From Ficedula albicollis (Eukaryota; Chordata; Aves; Passeriformes; Muscicapidae): a stretch of 64,000 nucleotides of DNA. Shown one piece after another: positions 1 to 13,330 of the stretch. A model generated the notes under the pieces. The model worked only from the letters and a program-made list of their open reading frames with translations. It searched no databases and was not told where the DNA came from. Each line of letters starts with the position of its first letter. The first letter of the stretch is position 1. The stretch spans positions 52,349,510 through 52,413,509 of the forward strand of contig NC_021673.1 in assembly GCF_000247815.1 (NCBI RefSeq), read 5' to 3'. A program made the position numbers and the translations under genes.

Positions 1-1879
1 ATAAGATCCTTTATAGATTCATGTTCATTTCTTTCTGTAATTAGAGTTATTAAAGCAAAGCAAGGAATACACTGATTTATAAGTCCAAATAACAGGCTAT
101 ACTTGCAAATAGTATATTTCTTCTTGGGAAGCAGAGTATTGTTTTAAATGTATGTATAACAATAAAGTGCCAATCACACCTCTGAAATTGCACCAAAATT
201 TCTCAGAAATTCTCAGCACTCTGCTAATCTGTATGTCTCTGTGTATATGAGACATGTGCCAATAAATTATTTTCACTTCTACAGTCAGACTTGAAATATT
301 TGTTGTGGTTTCTCAAAATTATGATAGAATTTTGTTTATAGTTCTGTTGAAAATTCAGTCTTATTTTTCTTTGGTTTACATTTACTCCTTTTATTCTGTT
401 ACTCGTGCACTTTTCACATAGCTGCTTACTTGAAAACATGCCATCTTACAACATTTGGAGGATGCTTTCCTACATCAACACACTAGAGGGTATACGATAC
501 AGAGAATCTGAGCAATCCAAAGGAACACTGCATGTGCACCCTCATCAGTAAAAAATTGTCAAATAGATTCTGATACAGAGTTGAGGAATATATGCAGGGA
601 CATGACTGATCTAGAAAGACTGAGCTCGTTCTACTGAATTTTGAATATGAGTCATGTCTGAAATTTCAGTACTTACTTCCATCTCAAGTTTTTTCTAGTT
701 TGGCTCCATCTTACTTTTTTTAGACTTAATCAGGAGAATTGAAGGAAACTTTTAGGTCATAACTGTGAGGACAGAATTCTCGCTCATTAGACTGTTCCTT
801 GATGTGTCTGGTTTTGTAATAGGCCTGTAATCTGAGTGTCCCTGTTTCAGCATATCAAAATTTATTTCCCTTGTCCTCACTGCCTGCAATTATATTTTTT
901 CAACAGCTGTACAAATAAGAAAAAATACTTCCTAGTGAAGTAATAACAGGAGTTATTATCTAGTGAGTAGTTTAAGCTACCCCATTTCAGATTTAACATA
1001 AAACCAAAAGTAACTTCCTTTCCCAGTGAGGAGAAAAATAAAATCAACTCCTATCTCTGAGCACTCTTCACAATGGACATATTGGTTTTACTGATATTTC
1101 ATAAAAGGTAAATTCAGCAACAGAAGAGAATTGATTTTCAAATTCAGAATACAAATATTCTCTATGACATCGAGAATTCTGAACTAACTATTCACTGTAA
1201 ATATAGGAAAAGATGTCAGTGAAGACTGGGAGGAGTATTTCTATGAGACTGGCCTTAGTGATATAGCAAGATGTTAAATTAAGAATTCAGAGAATCTCTA
1301 AAATCCCTAAAATCCAAATGAATACAATTGCTTCTGTTCTGAAGTAATGGTAAGGACCAGGATAGAACTGGTCAGAAAAGATTATATTACATCCTTCTGC
1401 TTGAAACCAACAACCAGGTTGCTCTAGACTCTCTAAGGCCATGTTATCTGCTGGGCAGTTTTAGATTTGACATAAGGAGCCCTATTTGAGCAAGGCAAGA
1501 TAACCTCCATCAGACCCTTAGAAACTCAACCCTTCTGTGATTTTGTAAAACAGAATTTAACAAATATATTAAAATTATAAGCAAAAATATATATGGTTTA
1601 ATTTGTCTATGCACAGAAATCATAAGAACTATTATTAAGGTGAAAAAAAACCAACAAAACCATAGGTGTGAGTGCTGGATTTTGTGTTTTGGAGGTTTCT
1701 TTAAGAAGTGAGAGAGGAGTTGAGGAGCAAAAGGAGCCATACTTAAAGACTGCTACACATAAGTGATGAATTTGACAATCACGTAGAAAAGACAAAACAT
1801 ACAGTGTTAGGAAAACAAACAAGACTGCACAGTTAGATCCCAAAGTGGCAACAAAACAATTTACATTCTAATAAAATCT
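1..1879. other. AT-rich unique DNA, no gene seen
   Basis: No recognisable exon, RNA gene or repeat family was found. The short open frames here (about 70-80 codons) lack splice context and have AT-driven composition. It is probably intergenic or intronic. Confidence 0.5.
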
Positions 1880-2689
1880 GAGGAAGATGTTAAACAGAGG
1901 TTAACAAGGCTAGACAGTTTCAACCAGCAGGGCAAGCTGTAACTGAGACAGTCTCTGCTGATTATTGCTGATTTCCAATAACCTTGAAAAACCAAGGAAA
2001 TTCCAGAAGGCTGAAAGACTCTGTGGAGTGCAAATACTGAAAATATGACCTGCACATTTACAAGCCACTCCAACTAACATCGCTGCTAGACAAAATAATA
2101 GAACCTGATTAATGAAAATTTAAATGCTGTAAATGCAATTACTGAAAATCAACATAGTTTTTTTTAAAGTAGATCTTATTAAAGTATCCTGATCTTCTGA
2201 AAGCTTATTCTTTTTTTCTGAGAATACAAGATTGGATGACAAGGAATTTGCAGATATATGCATTTATGTTGTTTCTGCATACATTGCAATAATATGTATT
2301 TTAATTTCTGAAGCTAATTGAATGGCAGCCGACAGTATTTTAACCAAGATTCAAAATTATTGCAAATGTGGCACTCTAAATATCTCAAAATGTAATCGTA
2401 GCAAAGGAAATGAGTGGTTTCTAGTGAGAACCAGTAGAAGTCTGATTTCCAGTCCTTCATTGTTTAACATCTTTATTGTTTGAACTCCAGAAAAATGCAC
2501 AGTCTAAGAAGCTGAAGATGACTTGAAGTTTACATGTCAAAAGCTTGGGGCAAGTAAGTCAGCTGGTAGAAGGAAGCATTAGGCATTTCAATGTGACCAT
2601 GTTTGAAGTCATTAACTTAGGGTAAAGAACAGAGCTCCAGACCAGGATATTCAATGCCAGGAAAAATGTGGCAAAACTCTGATAGGTAT
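1880..2689 (+). mobile_element. Degraded LINE-like (CR1/L2-type) block
   Basis: Scattered phrases resemble non-LTR reverse transcriptase sequence in sense orientation. Around 2000 there is a stretch like the 'ggaaattccagaaggctgaaag' part of CR1/L2 RT. Around 2470-2560 there is a stretch like 'aacatctttatt ... gatgac ... aagcttggggcaagtaagtcag', followed by wording like the region between RT and the 3' end. The copy is full of indels and has no coding capacity. It directly abuts the better preserved CR1 at 2690 and may be an older insertion or part of the same element. The assignment rests on remembered consensus text, not an alignment. Confidence 0.3.
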
Positions 2690-4386
2690 GTGACTTGGGA
2701 AAGCAAGACAAAAGAAACTGTATGCCTCTGGAAAATGAGACAGGGAATCTGATGACAATTGACATGGAGAAGTCTGATGTGCTCAGAGATATTTTTCCTC
2801 AACTTTTTCCTGCCAACTGAATTTCCCACATCTCTCAAGACCCTGAATATAAAGGCAGGGACTCTATTGTAGGAACAGAGCAGATTCAAGGCCATCTGAG
2901 GAACCTGAAGATAGACAAGTCCATGGAACCGGATAAGATGCATCCCAGGGTCCTGAGGGAAGTGGCAGATATAAGCAGCTCTCTATCACTTCTGAAAAGT
3001 CATGACAGTCAATCAAAATCCCCAGTGTCTGGAAAAGGGGAAACATTGCACCCATTTATAAAAATGTGTCAAAATGGATACCCTGAGAACTGTCAACCAG
3101 TCAGCCTCTGTGCCGAGGAAGTTCATGAAACAGTTTCTCCTAGAAGCTCTGCTGAAGGATATGAATGACCAGGAGGTATATTGGGAAAGCAAACATGGTG
3201 TCATAAAAGGCAAATAATACCTGACAAGCCTGGTGGCCTTCTATGAAGGACTGACTCTATTGGTAGATGAGAGAAGAGCTTCTGATGTAACCTACCTGGC
3301 CAATGACACAGTTCTGCACAACACACTTGTCTCTGAATAGGAAAAATATGGGTTTGACACATGAATTGTTAGATAGATAAGGATTGACTGGACAGCCATG
3401 CCCAGGGAGTCAATGGCTCAAAGTCCGAATGCAGATCCAAATAGAGATGAGTGATTTCCTTCAGGGCTATTGGGACAAGTACAGTTTCTTCATTAATGAC
3501 CTAGACCATGGGGTTGAGTGTACCCTTAGCAAGTTTGTGGAATTAAATCAAGCTGAGTGGTGCTGTTGGTATGACTGAGGGAAAGGATGCCATCCAGAGA
3601 AATGTGGACAAGCTTGAGAAGTGGTCCCATGTGAACCTCATGAAGTTCAACAAATCCAAGTGTAAGGTCCGTCACTTAGGTTGGGGCAATCCCCAGCAGC
3701 AATACAAACTGGGGGATGAATGGAATGAGAGCAAAGAAGGGCTTGGGGATATTGGCAGATGAAAACTTATGTGCGAGCCAGCAATGTGCACTTGCAGCCC
3801 AGAAAGCCAGTAGGATCCTGGAATGCATAAAAAGCAGCATGGCCAGCAGGTCATGGGAGGTCACACTGCCCCTCTACTCTGCTGTCCTTAGATCTGATAT
3901 GGAGCACTGAGTTCAGCTCTGGGGCCCCCAGCAGAAGAAAAACATTGACATGTTGGAGTTTGTTGACATGAGGGCCATGGAAATGGTCAGAGGGTTTCAC
4001 CCTCTCATAAAGAGAAGCTGAGTGAGTTGGTGTGGTTTATCTTGGAAAAAAAGGCTCCAGGCAGACCTTTCCATACTTAAAAGGGGGCTACAAGAAAGAT
4101 GAAGACATACTTTTTCCCAGAGCATGTACGGATAGTATGAGAGGAACATTTTTAAAATAAAGAGGGCAGATTTAGATTACACAAAAGGAATGAATTCTGG
4201 AATAGACTGCCCAGAGAAACTGCAAATATCCCATCCCTGGAATATTAGGGTCAAGTTGGACAGGACACTGTGAGGAATCTGGTATGGTGAAATGTGTACC
4301 TGCCTCTGGAGTGGAGTTGGACTAGATGACCTTTAAAGGTCTCTTCCAACCCAAACCACTCCCTGGTTCCTTGATTCTATGATCTG
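2690..4386 (+). mobile_element. CR1 LINE, 5'-truncated, ORF2 pseudogene plus 3' end
   Basis: This is a sense-strand copy of the avian non-LTR retrotransposon CR1. Recognisable blocks run in order: the start of the reverse transcriptase domain (about 2890-3010, 'atgcatcccagggtcctgaggga'), the fingers/palm region (3050-3260), the region encoding the FADD-like box, now degraded (about 3480-3560), the thumb and C-terminal part (3570-3910, including a 'cagcccagaaagcca' block), and the 3' tail (4200-4384). It ends in the CR1 signature 'ggtctcttccaaccc' followed by 'gattctatgat'. Stops and frameshifts break the frame throughout; only pieces of about 64-81 codons stay open. It cannot retrotranspose. 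It is the longest CR1 copy in the window. Confidence 0.9.
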
Positions 4387-7300
4387 TAAAGCAGAAAGAA
4401 GCAATAGTACAATCTACCATATCACTGTAGCTGGGCTGGATCCTTTTTGGCTTTACATGTTATGAATATGTAGATTTGGAAGCATAATTCACTCACAGAA
4501 TTCTTCCAACACAATTTTTTCCATATGAATAAAACCTATGCACTGCATTGACCTAAAGTCTAGAATTGCATTTTATGAATAAACAGGGTTAATAAAAACA
4601 TTCCTTATAATTATATTCTAATAATTGTGTTTTGAAAAAATAAATCCTACCTTCATTTGTAATATCTGATTATCTGATTTAACAGGCCAGGATTATGGCA
4701 CAGCAATTAAGCACTGAAGGAATTTCAATTGAGTTATTACCTGTGTACCTAGCTTTCACAAACAGATGAATTAATCAGGAATCAATGAAGACAATCTCCC
4801 TTAGTTTCAGGCTCAGCAAATTACTCAATAGAGTGAGAATCAAAGAGAAGCCAGTGGAGTTGGTTTGTTGCTGGAGAAAAGGGTAGGGAGAGGGCAGAGG
4901 GTAGGGAGTAAGATGATGAATAAAATCAGAAAGGAGGCATATGAAAAATGGCAAATGGATTAGGAGCAGAAGCAAAAGGGTGTGTGATGGTGTATATTTT
5001 TTGGAAAAAGTTTGGAACAGTAAAGGATACCTTCTCTTATCTAGAGGGAACTCTGCTATCATTTCTAACAGCTTGGCTGTACCAGGGAAGAAGCAGGTAG
5101 GACATTCATCATATAACTGACAGTACACCCACTAGCATAATTTTTTGGATGTAAAACCAAAGGAAAGAACGCTAGAGAGTACAGCTTGCTGAAGCTTGGG
5201 ACCATGTATCCAGCAGAGCCTGCCCTGTAGAGGATATTCTTCTGACTCTGTTCCTCACAGAACCTCCCTATTTTCCTAATGCAATGCTAATGCTGTGGAC
5301 AGGGCAAACTACTCCCTGTGACTCCATTCCTCAGAAGAAAAATAAATATTGTGTGGGAGACAACCTCAGCCGCTGTTCAGCACAACCCTCTCCCTTTTTT
5401 TCCCATAGCCCAGAACAATGGTGGATGCCACTAATTTTAACCTCTGACTGTTTTTTAAAATTAATTAATTAACCTTTTTTTTTCTTTTTTTTTTTTTAAT
5501 ATTTGAATTTTTATCAGTATTCAGGGAAAAATATGTTTCTTCCTATGTTTCATGGAAAATGTGGGCAGAGTCTAAAGATCTTAGGAAGGTATCTGTGTTT
5601 GAAACCTGAATCAACATGATGTAAATTTAGGGTTTTTTGTTTCCCTGTGTGCTGGTTTGCTACTCTAGGGTTTTGTTTTGTTTTTCTTCTTGCTTTTCCT
5701 GAACCACAGTATTCCTTCTATTTCCATAAAATTAGTAAAAGCACATTCCAATTTAATTGCATTTCAAAGTGTGTTTCAACAACTTTACACCAATGATACT
5801 TAAAACCAGCATGTAAAACATGAAAATATATTAAGGTTGCATTTCCATCACAGACTTTTTGCTAGCCTTATGGAAATGGACCCTTGCAGTCTCCTCAGCT
5901 CATATCTTTTGTATTACCTCTCTATAAACTCCAGGTTTTCATTGGGTTCAGAGTTAATACCAGTTTAAGTACACAAGATGATTAAGCAATCAATAAGAGA
6001 CATTTTTATCAATATTTAGGTGATGATACATCAGTTTTACAAAATCAAACAGAATGTTTATATTATATTTAGACAGTCATTAAATTTCTACAAGAAAAAA
6101 ATACTTTCCCTTTAAGCTGAGACTTAAATATTCTAGATACAAATAATAATTGTTCATTCTAAAACATCACATTTGTTTGTGGGACAGAAAATCCTTTGGC
6201 TAGAATAGTTCAAATGCTTTCTGGCTTCTAGAAACATTTTTAGCTGCTTATTTTATTTACACATTGAAAGTTGTAACTCAACTTGAGCTTTTATCAATAC
6301 AAATGCAAAACTGGCAACAAAGTTCCTAGCTATGCTGAGTCAATTTTAGTAACTCATGTATTTAAAACATATTTTTGGAGCGCATACACTGCTCAAAATA
6401 AAATACTTGATAAATATTTCAAATGGTGATAAATATTAACATCAAATAATGAATCATAAGTGTAAATAAGTTTGCCCGTCCCTCAATGGACTTAGCATCA
6501 CCGTTTGCTTAAGTTAAATGTCTGAAAGAACCATCTCTCCACCAGGAGATTGTAAAGTCAAAAAATCTCTAGTCTTTTTTAGGCAGAGGAAAGAGGTAAA
6601 TGTGAATGTCAATATCCTTTTCTGCTCTGAATTATCTGCTGTTCAACCTCAAAGACCCAATCAGAAAAGGCTGCTGCTACTAGAGTGAATGAACACTGAG
6701 ACAATTTCTGAGGTAGGAAAGGTCTCAGCTTTGTAAAGCTCTTCTAAAATTGCAGAGCTATCAAACCCAAGTGCCCAAGCTCTTTGTAAATGTTAAGCAT
6801 AAGACTTGAGAATTCTTTTATAATATCTATGATGTCTTCACAGTTGGAACTGCAAGTGGCTCAAAAGAATTGATTACTGATTACTGCAATTTTCTACATC
6901 ACCAAATTTAGAGATTTAACATGTTCTGCAATTAGCTGGTGGTCTTGGATTATCCACCTATGTAATGCCAATGAAGTAGCTGGATAAATGAAGTGCAATA
7001 CAGATAAAATCAATGTTAGTTCAAAGGCTGAAGTCTCAAGAACCTTTTTAATCATTTCTAGTATCTCATACCAATGGACTGAATCATGACCTCACAGACA
7101 AAAACCATAACCACACTGTTCCTAGAATGTGTGGCACTACTTCCATTTCCTTCAGCACAAGAAGGTACAAGCTAATAGACTGCTCTCTTTATCCTACAGG
7201 TCTTCCTGATCTTTTAAAGAAGGATCTCATCTCTATGTGCATTAATGAAATAACGCTATAATTTTAACTAATTTAAAATTTTTAAGAATAGTAAATTCCC

Positions 7301-8754
7301 AAAGTCACTCATCATTTCATGTGATGAAGAAGACTCATGTTGCTCCTCAAGTTTCCTAGTTGACTGGAACACATTGCACTTTTGTAAGATGAGCATGACA
7401 GCTATTCAGGACACAGACATGGGCAGGGGAGCACCTCAAAATTTAACCAGTTATCTTATTTTGACCTATAAGTCTGATCACTCAGAGTGAGATCAGCTTT
7501 TGAAAATCTAGAAAAAGAAAATGCAGAAACTCCCCCATGGTTTGTGCATAGTTTGTTATTGTCCCAAACATTAAAAGTATTACAGTCTTAAAAGCTCCTA
7601 AATATTGTGATAAATACTAAACTGCAAACATGAGATCTGACAATTTTAAAGACTTAGAGATCCAAGTTAAAAGTCCTGAAGAACTTCTATAGGAAAATCT
7701 ACTGTCTGTAACAGATCCATTGTAATGAGAGTTATTCAAGAAGAGGTGCTGTCTTATGTCAAATGAATTATATATCAATAATTTCCCATCACAATTGCAG
7801 CATGAAACAGTCTCCTGTGTAAAAAAAAATAAATAAATTGACAAAATAAAAAATATTTCTCCTGTCCTTGCAAAAGAAACAACCAATATTCAGAAACAAG
7901 CTTTCAATTCATAATCTTTAACTACACCTTCAAACTTTCTTTTAGGCTAGACTACTTATTAAAGAAATTTTTATGCCTTATTTCATACTATTGCACCAGA
8001 ATTGAAAAAGAACAAAACTAAACACACAAGCAAAGCAAAAACAGCCCAAGCAAAAGCCAGTTTTTAAAACAGTAGTTCAATGACTTTTAAAATTGATTCA
8101 ATGCCCACCGACACCAAACCTTGGATCAGAATTGCTGTATCTAGATGAATTTCTGCAATCAGGTTTTGTGCAATGTTGCATACACAAAAGTTAAAGACTC
8201 TTTGAAACTGGATTTTCAGCACTGACACAGGCTCTAGGTGCTGTCACCAATTTTGAAATCACTATATCATTCATTCACATATAAATTAACATATTGCTCA
8301 AGAAAAAGCCAATTTATTTAGAGTCATGGTGAGTAACTCAATGCAATGTTGTTAAACAATAACAGTAACTCAGTAACTCAGTGCAATATTGTTAAAACTG
8401 TCACTTGTCTGTTGAATGTGAATTTTATTATGCAGTGATGAATAGCACCTAAATAATAATACAATTACACACTGATGGATGCAAATTTTGTTCTAATTTA
8501 TAGCTAAAGTGTTCTAGAAGAACAAAAAAGAAAGCATATGTTTAATGTTATGAAATTCCACGAAGTTAAAAGAAAGCTAAGCCCTCAAATTAGAAGTTTA
8601 ATATATTTTTAAGTGCTTTGACCCCAAAGATAAGAAAAATGATTAAATATTAAATCTACTTGAAAATGGTTTGGTATACTTGAAACTAAATTCTGTGGGA
8701 CCTCTGAGTTAACCTCAAGACAACAAGATCTAAACTAAGAAATTTTGATCAGTT
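4387..8754. other. AT-rich DNA, no gene seen
   Basis: Mostly unique AT-rich sequence. It holds a T-rich tract near 5474-5500 and a small imperfect repeat around 8332-8395 (two 'agtaactca(a/g)tgcaat(g/a)ttgttaaa' units). No exon, RNA gene or known interspersed repeat could be supported. Confidence 0.5.
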
Positions 8755-8803
8755 AAAAAAAAAAAAAAAAAGGGGGGGGGGGGTAAAAAAAAAAAAAAAA
8801 AGG
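8755..8803. repeat. Alternating homopolymers A17-G12-T-A17
   Basis: The sequence reads seventeen A, twelve G, one T, seventeen A, then GG. The two poly-A blocks flank the G block almost symmetrically. The pattern parallels the T18-G20-T19-G8 tract at 37445-37509 and may be a homopolymer sequencing or assembly error. Confidence 0.85.
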
Positions 8804-8924
8804 AATTGATCAGATTTCCAAAAATATCATTATGACTAAGACATTATCTGGAAGAGAAGTATTCCTCAAATGTGAATCTAACAGAATATATGACATCTCA
8901 TATGCCCAACATAGGCATACACCT

Positions 8925-8985
8925 TTCACCAGACCAGGTTGCTCAGAGCTCAATCCAACCTGGCCTCTTAAAAAGGACTTTTTGT
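8925..8985 (-). mobile_element. CR1 LINE 3' fragment (short)
   Basis: About 60 bases read as the complement of the CR1 3' region: 'accaggttgctcagagct' followed by 'caatccaacctggcct'. The usual poly-repeat end is not visible. It is a short, isolated relic. Confidence 0.6.
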
Positions 8986-9488
8986 ACAATGCCTTGCTCT
9001 TTCAAAAGGGACATTACTCCTTTTCAATACTTTTCCCAGGAAAACCTGGGTGTCATGCAATTAAAGATAAAAGATGTTTTTTCTGTTACATATTTTAATG
9101 ATTTTCTATACATGCCCCCCCCCATTTGATTTCTGCACCAACAGGTTCAAACTTCAACTTGAGCAGTGCTGTGGGACCTACAACAAAAATAAGACAAGTA
9201 TCAGAACTAGAAGTTTTAATAGCTCTGCACTGATCACGTTTGCATTGCATAAAAAAGACATGATGAAAAAAACCAAAAAACCTTAGCTGTGAAAGATAAT
9301 TACTTGCAAAGTAAATTCCTTTCACAGAGAAGGAGATGATCCTATAATTAATACCTTTAACATTCTTTTTAAGTAACAAGGTTGCTGCTTTGTGTGTTTG
9401 GGTGTTTTATAGGAATACAAATGAGAGTTAGTCTATCCATATTCATATTCTTATCGTTCCATCTTAGACACATAAAAGACTATAAAGC

Positions 9489-9596
9489 ACTAAATTTGTA
9501 TTTTCCGTGTTACTTTTTATCTTGTGATGACCTCTCCTGTGTACTAAATTTGTATTTTCCATGTTACTTTTTATCTTGTGATGACCTCTCCTGGTT
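9489..9596. repeat. 54-bp tandem duplication (two copies)
   Basis: The unit beginning 'actaaatttgtattttcc' at 9489 recurs at 9543, directly abutting. The copies differ at one internal base (ccgtg versus ccatg) and at the last two or three bases. In one frame this gives an 18-residue repeat, but nothing else suggests the frame is translated. Confidence 0.9.
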
Positions 9597-12555
9597 GAGC
9601 TGTTCATTAGCCTTGATTCCAGAAGGGGGTTTTCATTCCTTCACGCTTATTAAAAAAATAAAAATAAATAAAAATAAAAAAGCAGGAATATGAAGAATTT
9701 ATTGCCAGAGTATGAAAACATGACCATGAATTGTATTGACAGTAAGATCTGAGCATTAATGCATGTGATATTGCATCACAGTGTATGTTTATTACAACAC
9801 AGGAGAGGCTTTCAAGACCCACTTTATCTCGAGAAAAAACTGAATGAGATTAAAAGCTTTCAACATGATCACTTCTGAATCAGTATTACTGAGAGATTCC
9901 ATTGTAACGACAGAGATGGATTTACTTTGCAAAGTAAACAAACATTTGAGATACAGTATGTTCACATAAGCAATGTCCAATTCTATTCTTTCTGAAAACA
10001 GTATCATTTTCTATGCCAGCACAAGCAGACTGTATGAAAATACTGAATAGCAAGTTCACATTTAGGGATTTGTAATTCACTGTACACCGTAAGTCTTGCA
10101 TACTTCCTAAAAATACTGCAAAGAATAAATTTGATGTTGTTAATTACTTCAAAGCCAAAACATAAACTAACAATGGAGGAAGAACTGAAATAGGGGTTGG
10201 AAATAAGTTTTTACATCAAAGTTGCACTTCACACGGGTTTTAATTCTTTCAGAAGCATTCCCAATATGAGGTTCAAAATTGACAGAAGGAAAAAAAGGGG
10301 GGAAAAAGAAAAATAAAAAGATGAAAACTAGGTACATCCTCTTGTCAGCAGAGAACAAAATTCTCCAATCCCATTCACAATCAGCTGTATACAAAGTTAC
10401 AAACAAATGCAGAAAATAAAGCACAGTGACAAAATACAGTACAGTGACCACTTTGCATAGCAAAGCATGCAACAGAATAACCAGCAAAGGGGTGCACCAA
10501 AACACTGTGACACAGCACTGGAGTTCCCACTGTGGTACCACTTCCCAAGCACCTGTAAGCCTTTACAAGAACTTTCACTATGTACTGCAATGTGAGCAAT
10601 CCTTTTGTAAATTTAAGGCTGATGTGTACTTCTAGGTATATTTATGTTTCCAGTAAACAAACCTAGCTCCATTTCACTTTCAGAAGTGAGTCAGGAATAA
10701 AATTAAATGCCACTTACTACATTAGGAGTATGGAAGGTGGATTAATATAAAAAAATCTTTGAACTGTAAATTGAAAATTGTTATTAAGATTATATATATC
10801 CTCTATTCCTGGGATTTTCTGACTATAGTAATGTTACTGCAACGACTAACTTCTCAACAAACTCCGTTCAAAAGTTAAAGATTTGTTTGTTAGAAAATCA
10901 GATAGCGCCCTGTAGGTAATTTTCAAGTTAAACTACAGCCATTAGTTGCTGAGGGACAAAAACAAACAAAAAGCTCCAAAACCCTGTTAAACAAAAGCAG
11001 GGACTTTGTTTTCAAAGAACAGATTTCTGACAATCTAAATCATGATTCCTTGCCCCCATACATTCCTGTTATGCAGAGCCTGAGAGATGACCATGAAGAA
11101 ATAATATGCCTAAGAAAAATAATATAGCTGGTCAAAACTAAGAAGTAAACTTCAGAATCAATACTTCTCCTAATTCAAAGGTAGGAAAACAACTGAACGT
11201 CCTACAGCCTCTGAGACCTAGATAACAATGAAGACATTGCTGTGCATATTTGTTGACACACAAACAAATATACAAATCCAAATAAATTCTGGAATAACAC
11301 TTGTTTTCCAATAGGTATTAGATAATAACAGATAGAAAGCCACGAAGAAAGCATAGCAGTCCTTCAATTCCCTAATAATTGCATTGTTCATTCCTGCCCC
11401 CAAGGAAATAATTAATTAATTAATTAATTAATTAATTAATTAATTAAATAAATAAAGCGATCTACATAGATCTCTATGCAGTATATACATTACATTCTAT
11501 GGCAATTCCCTGCTTGGTCGGTAGAATCAACCTCCATTCACATGTATTCAATCCCAGCACATCTATCCATAGCATTTCAGGACACTTCCTTCCTCTATAA
11601 ACAGCAGATCAAGCCAGCAGTATGATGATGATACATAAAAATTCACTGTTTCATCTCAGTATTCATTTCAAAAATACTTGGCAATTGGCAAATGTTTTAC
11701 ATGGTCTAAAGAGAAACAACTAAATACTTAATACAGACATCTACTTGCAAAATGTTTTGCTCAAAACTGCAGCTCAGTGCAATGTCAAAGATTTGATCCA
11801 ATATCTATGGAAATCAATGAATATGCTGTCATTTTAACACTGGTAGCAGAATTGGATTCTGTACAGGTGCTCTACCCTCCTCTGGTCTGAAGTTCAGCAT
11901 TTCAGCAGATGCTTGATCATTTCTCTACTATTCCTGCCTCGCTGGGAGGGCAATTGATGGTCTCCTCTAAAATACCTTTGCTCATTCTATTATGGGCAGC
12001 AAAACTTCACTCTCAAGAAAAGCTGTCCTGGCTCAGTTCCCTCTCATCAACTCATAATCATTCTTTCCTCTTCAAATGAGACAGAATTTTCTCTTGCTGC
12101 TCCTCGATAAAACATTAGCTATGGAAGCTGCTCACATCTCCTCTTTTCCCTCACAAAACTGTGGAAGTGAAGTTCTTTCCAAATGAAAATTGCATCCTTT
12201 CTAAGGAAGGTAGGAAAAACCAAAACAAATCAAACCGACCAGGCAAACAAAAACTACCTCTAAACTTTGAACAGCTTATGATTCCTTTCCCCCTCTGACT
12301 CCATTGCAGAACCAAGATTATATCACAGAGCAGGTCTCTTTCAACTTTCCACACCAGCTACCACTGAAATCACCAAGGAAGATCTGATGAGGAGCACTGC
12401 AAACAGTATCAGACCTCAGTGCACACATACACATACAAAGAAAAATCAAACACAATATCCATCAGCAAAGTAAAAATAACCAACATCACAGAGTTGTGGG
12501 AATTTCCCTCTGGCTTAATTCAGAGATGAAATTGTGCATGTTTCTTAGAAAAGGG
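9597..12555. other. AT-rich DNA, candidate intron 1 of the minus-strand gene
   Basis: This lies immediately 3' (on the minus strand) of the splice donor at 12557-12562, so it is inferred to be intron 1. No second exon was recognised. It holds A-rich simple sequence (9649-9680) and an (AATT)n microsatellite. Confidence 0.4.
11408..11447. repeat. (AATT)n microsatellite
   Basis: About ten copies of AATT/ATTA, followed by AAATAAATAAA. It is self-complementary, so a cruciform is possible. Confidence 0.95.
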
Positions 12556-12562
12556 TACTTAC

Positions 12563-12659
12563 GAGATGCAGGCAGAGCAGTCCTGGCTCTGCAGCTAATG
12601 CTGATGAAAATCCAGAGGAAGAGAGCTGCCCTGCAGCCAGCTCGGGTAACCACAACCAT
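12563..12659 (-). CDS. First coding exon (signal peptide) of an unidentified gene
   Basis: On the minus strand an ATG at 12659 opens a 32-codon reading frame that runs into a consensus splice donor (exon ...CATCTC then GTAAGT at 12562-12557). The ATG has a strong context, with A at -3 and G at +4. The peptide starts MVVVTRAGCR, continues with a hydrophobic core AALFLWIFISISC (residues 11-23), then a basic stretch and ALPAS. This is the n-, h- and c-region layout of a secretory signal peptide. The exon is 97 coding bases, leaving the intron in phase 1, as is common for signal-peptide exons of secreted and cell-surface proteins with extracellular modules. I do not recognise the protein. The remaining exons must lie to the left and none was found in 12.5 kb, so intron 1 is long. 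The product is probably a secreted or membrane protein. Confidence 0.7.
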
Positions 12660-13207
12660 CCTTCACTTCCTGGCTCCCTGTACTCCAAATGCCAGCCGCG
12701 GAAGACCTGCTTTTCTCCACTTCGGCCCCCTTCGCTCTCTCTCCTTCTCTTCCTCGGAGGAGGTGTCGAGGAGGTAAAGGGGGCAGGGCTTTACCTTGGG
12801 GTAGGAGCCAAACCCCCTCTTCGTCTGCTATCTTTGGGTTTGCAGCAGCAGCAGGATAAGTCCCGGTACTTTTCTTTCCCTTATTTCTCTGTGTTTGTGC
12901 GTGTGTGTTTCTGTGCCTCCTTCTCAGAGGAAGGGGAAAGAAAAAAAGAAAAAGAACCAAAAAACAAACAAACACCAAGAAGAATCAAATAACAAGGATT
13001 GTAGAGTAGAAAAATAAATAATAATAAAAAAAAATTATGAAGAGCAATCCCCCTAAAGACGTGGGAGGAGGGAGGGAAAAGGGAAATGGAGATGAAGGGA
13101 AGGAAGAAAGGCGACTGAAGCAGTTGGTGCTGCTAATGCTGCTGTTGATGCTACCACTGCAGCTGAGCCCTTCTTCCTGTACAGAGGAGCGCTGCTGAGA
13201 GAAGCTG
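12660..13207 (-). other. Putative 5' UTR of the minus-strand gene
   Basis: This lies between the TATA-like box and the ATG at 12659. Read on the minus strand it is pyrimidine-rich with CTG/GCA-type triplets (GCTGCTGCTGC near 12842-12853) and a T-rich stretch (12930-13035). It ends in a GC-richer segment before the start codon. It holds competing short upstream frames. The boundaries are inferred; an intron inside the UTR cannot be excluded because the T-rich part also resembles a splice acceptor tract. Confidence 0.45.
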
Positions 13208-13228
13208 GCAATAACCTCCCAGCTCAGA

Positions 13229-13236
13229 TATATATA
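13229..13236 (-). promoter_or_regulatory. TATA-like box
   Basis: TATATATA reads on the minus strand about 30 bases upstream of a TGCCAGCTTC stretch around 13208-13201, a reasonable initiation distance. It faces the signal-peptide exon and sits at the edge of the GC-rich block. AT-repeat coincidence is the alternative. Confidence 0.4.
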
Positions 13237-13294
13237 CACAGTGTACACGCACACACAGCCGGGCAGCCAAACACACACTCACACAGAAGCAGGG

Positions 13295-13330
13295 AGAGGG
13301 GAGGGAGGGAGGGAGGGAGGGAGGGAGAGG
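13295..13330. repeat. (GGGA)n microsatellite
   Basis: Short purine tract of GGGA units just upstream of the first long G run. A matching GGGA tract (13940-13968) follows that run, so the G run sits inside one purine tract. G-quadruplex formation is plausible. Confidence 0.9.

Noticed and set aside
12595..12978. 127-codon minus-strand ORF overlapping the first exon
   Set aside because: It is in a different frame from the signal-peptide ATG and begins inside the T-rich leader; the shorter frame with the splice donor is better supported.
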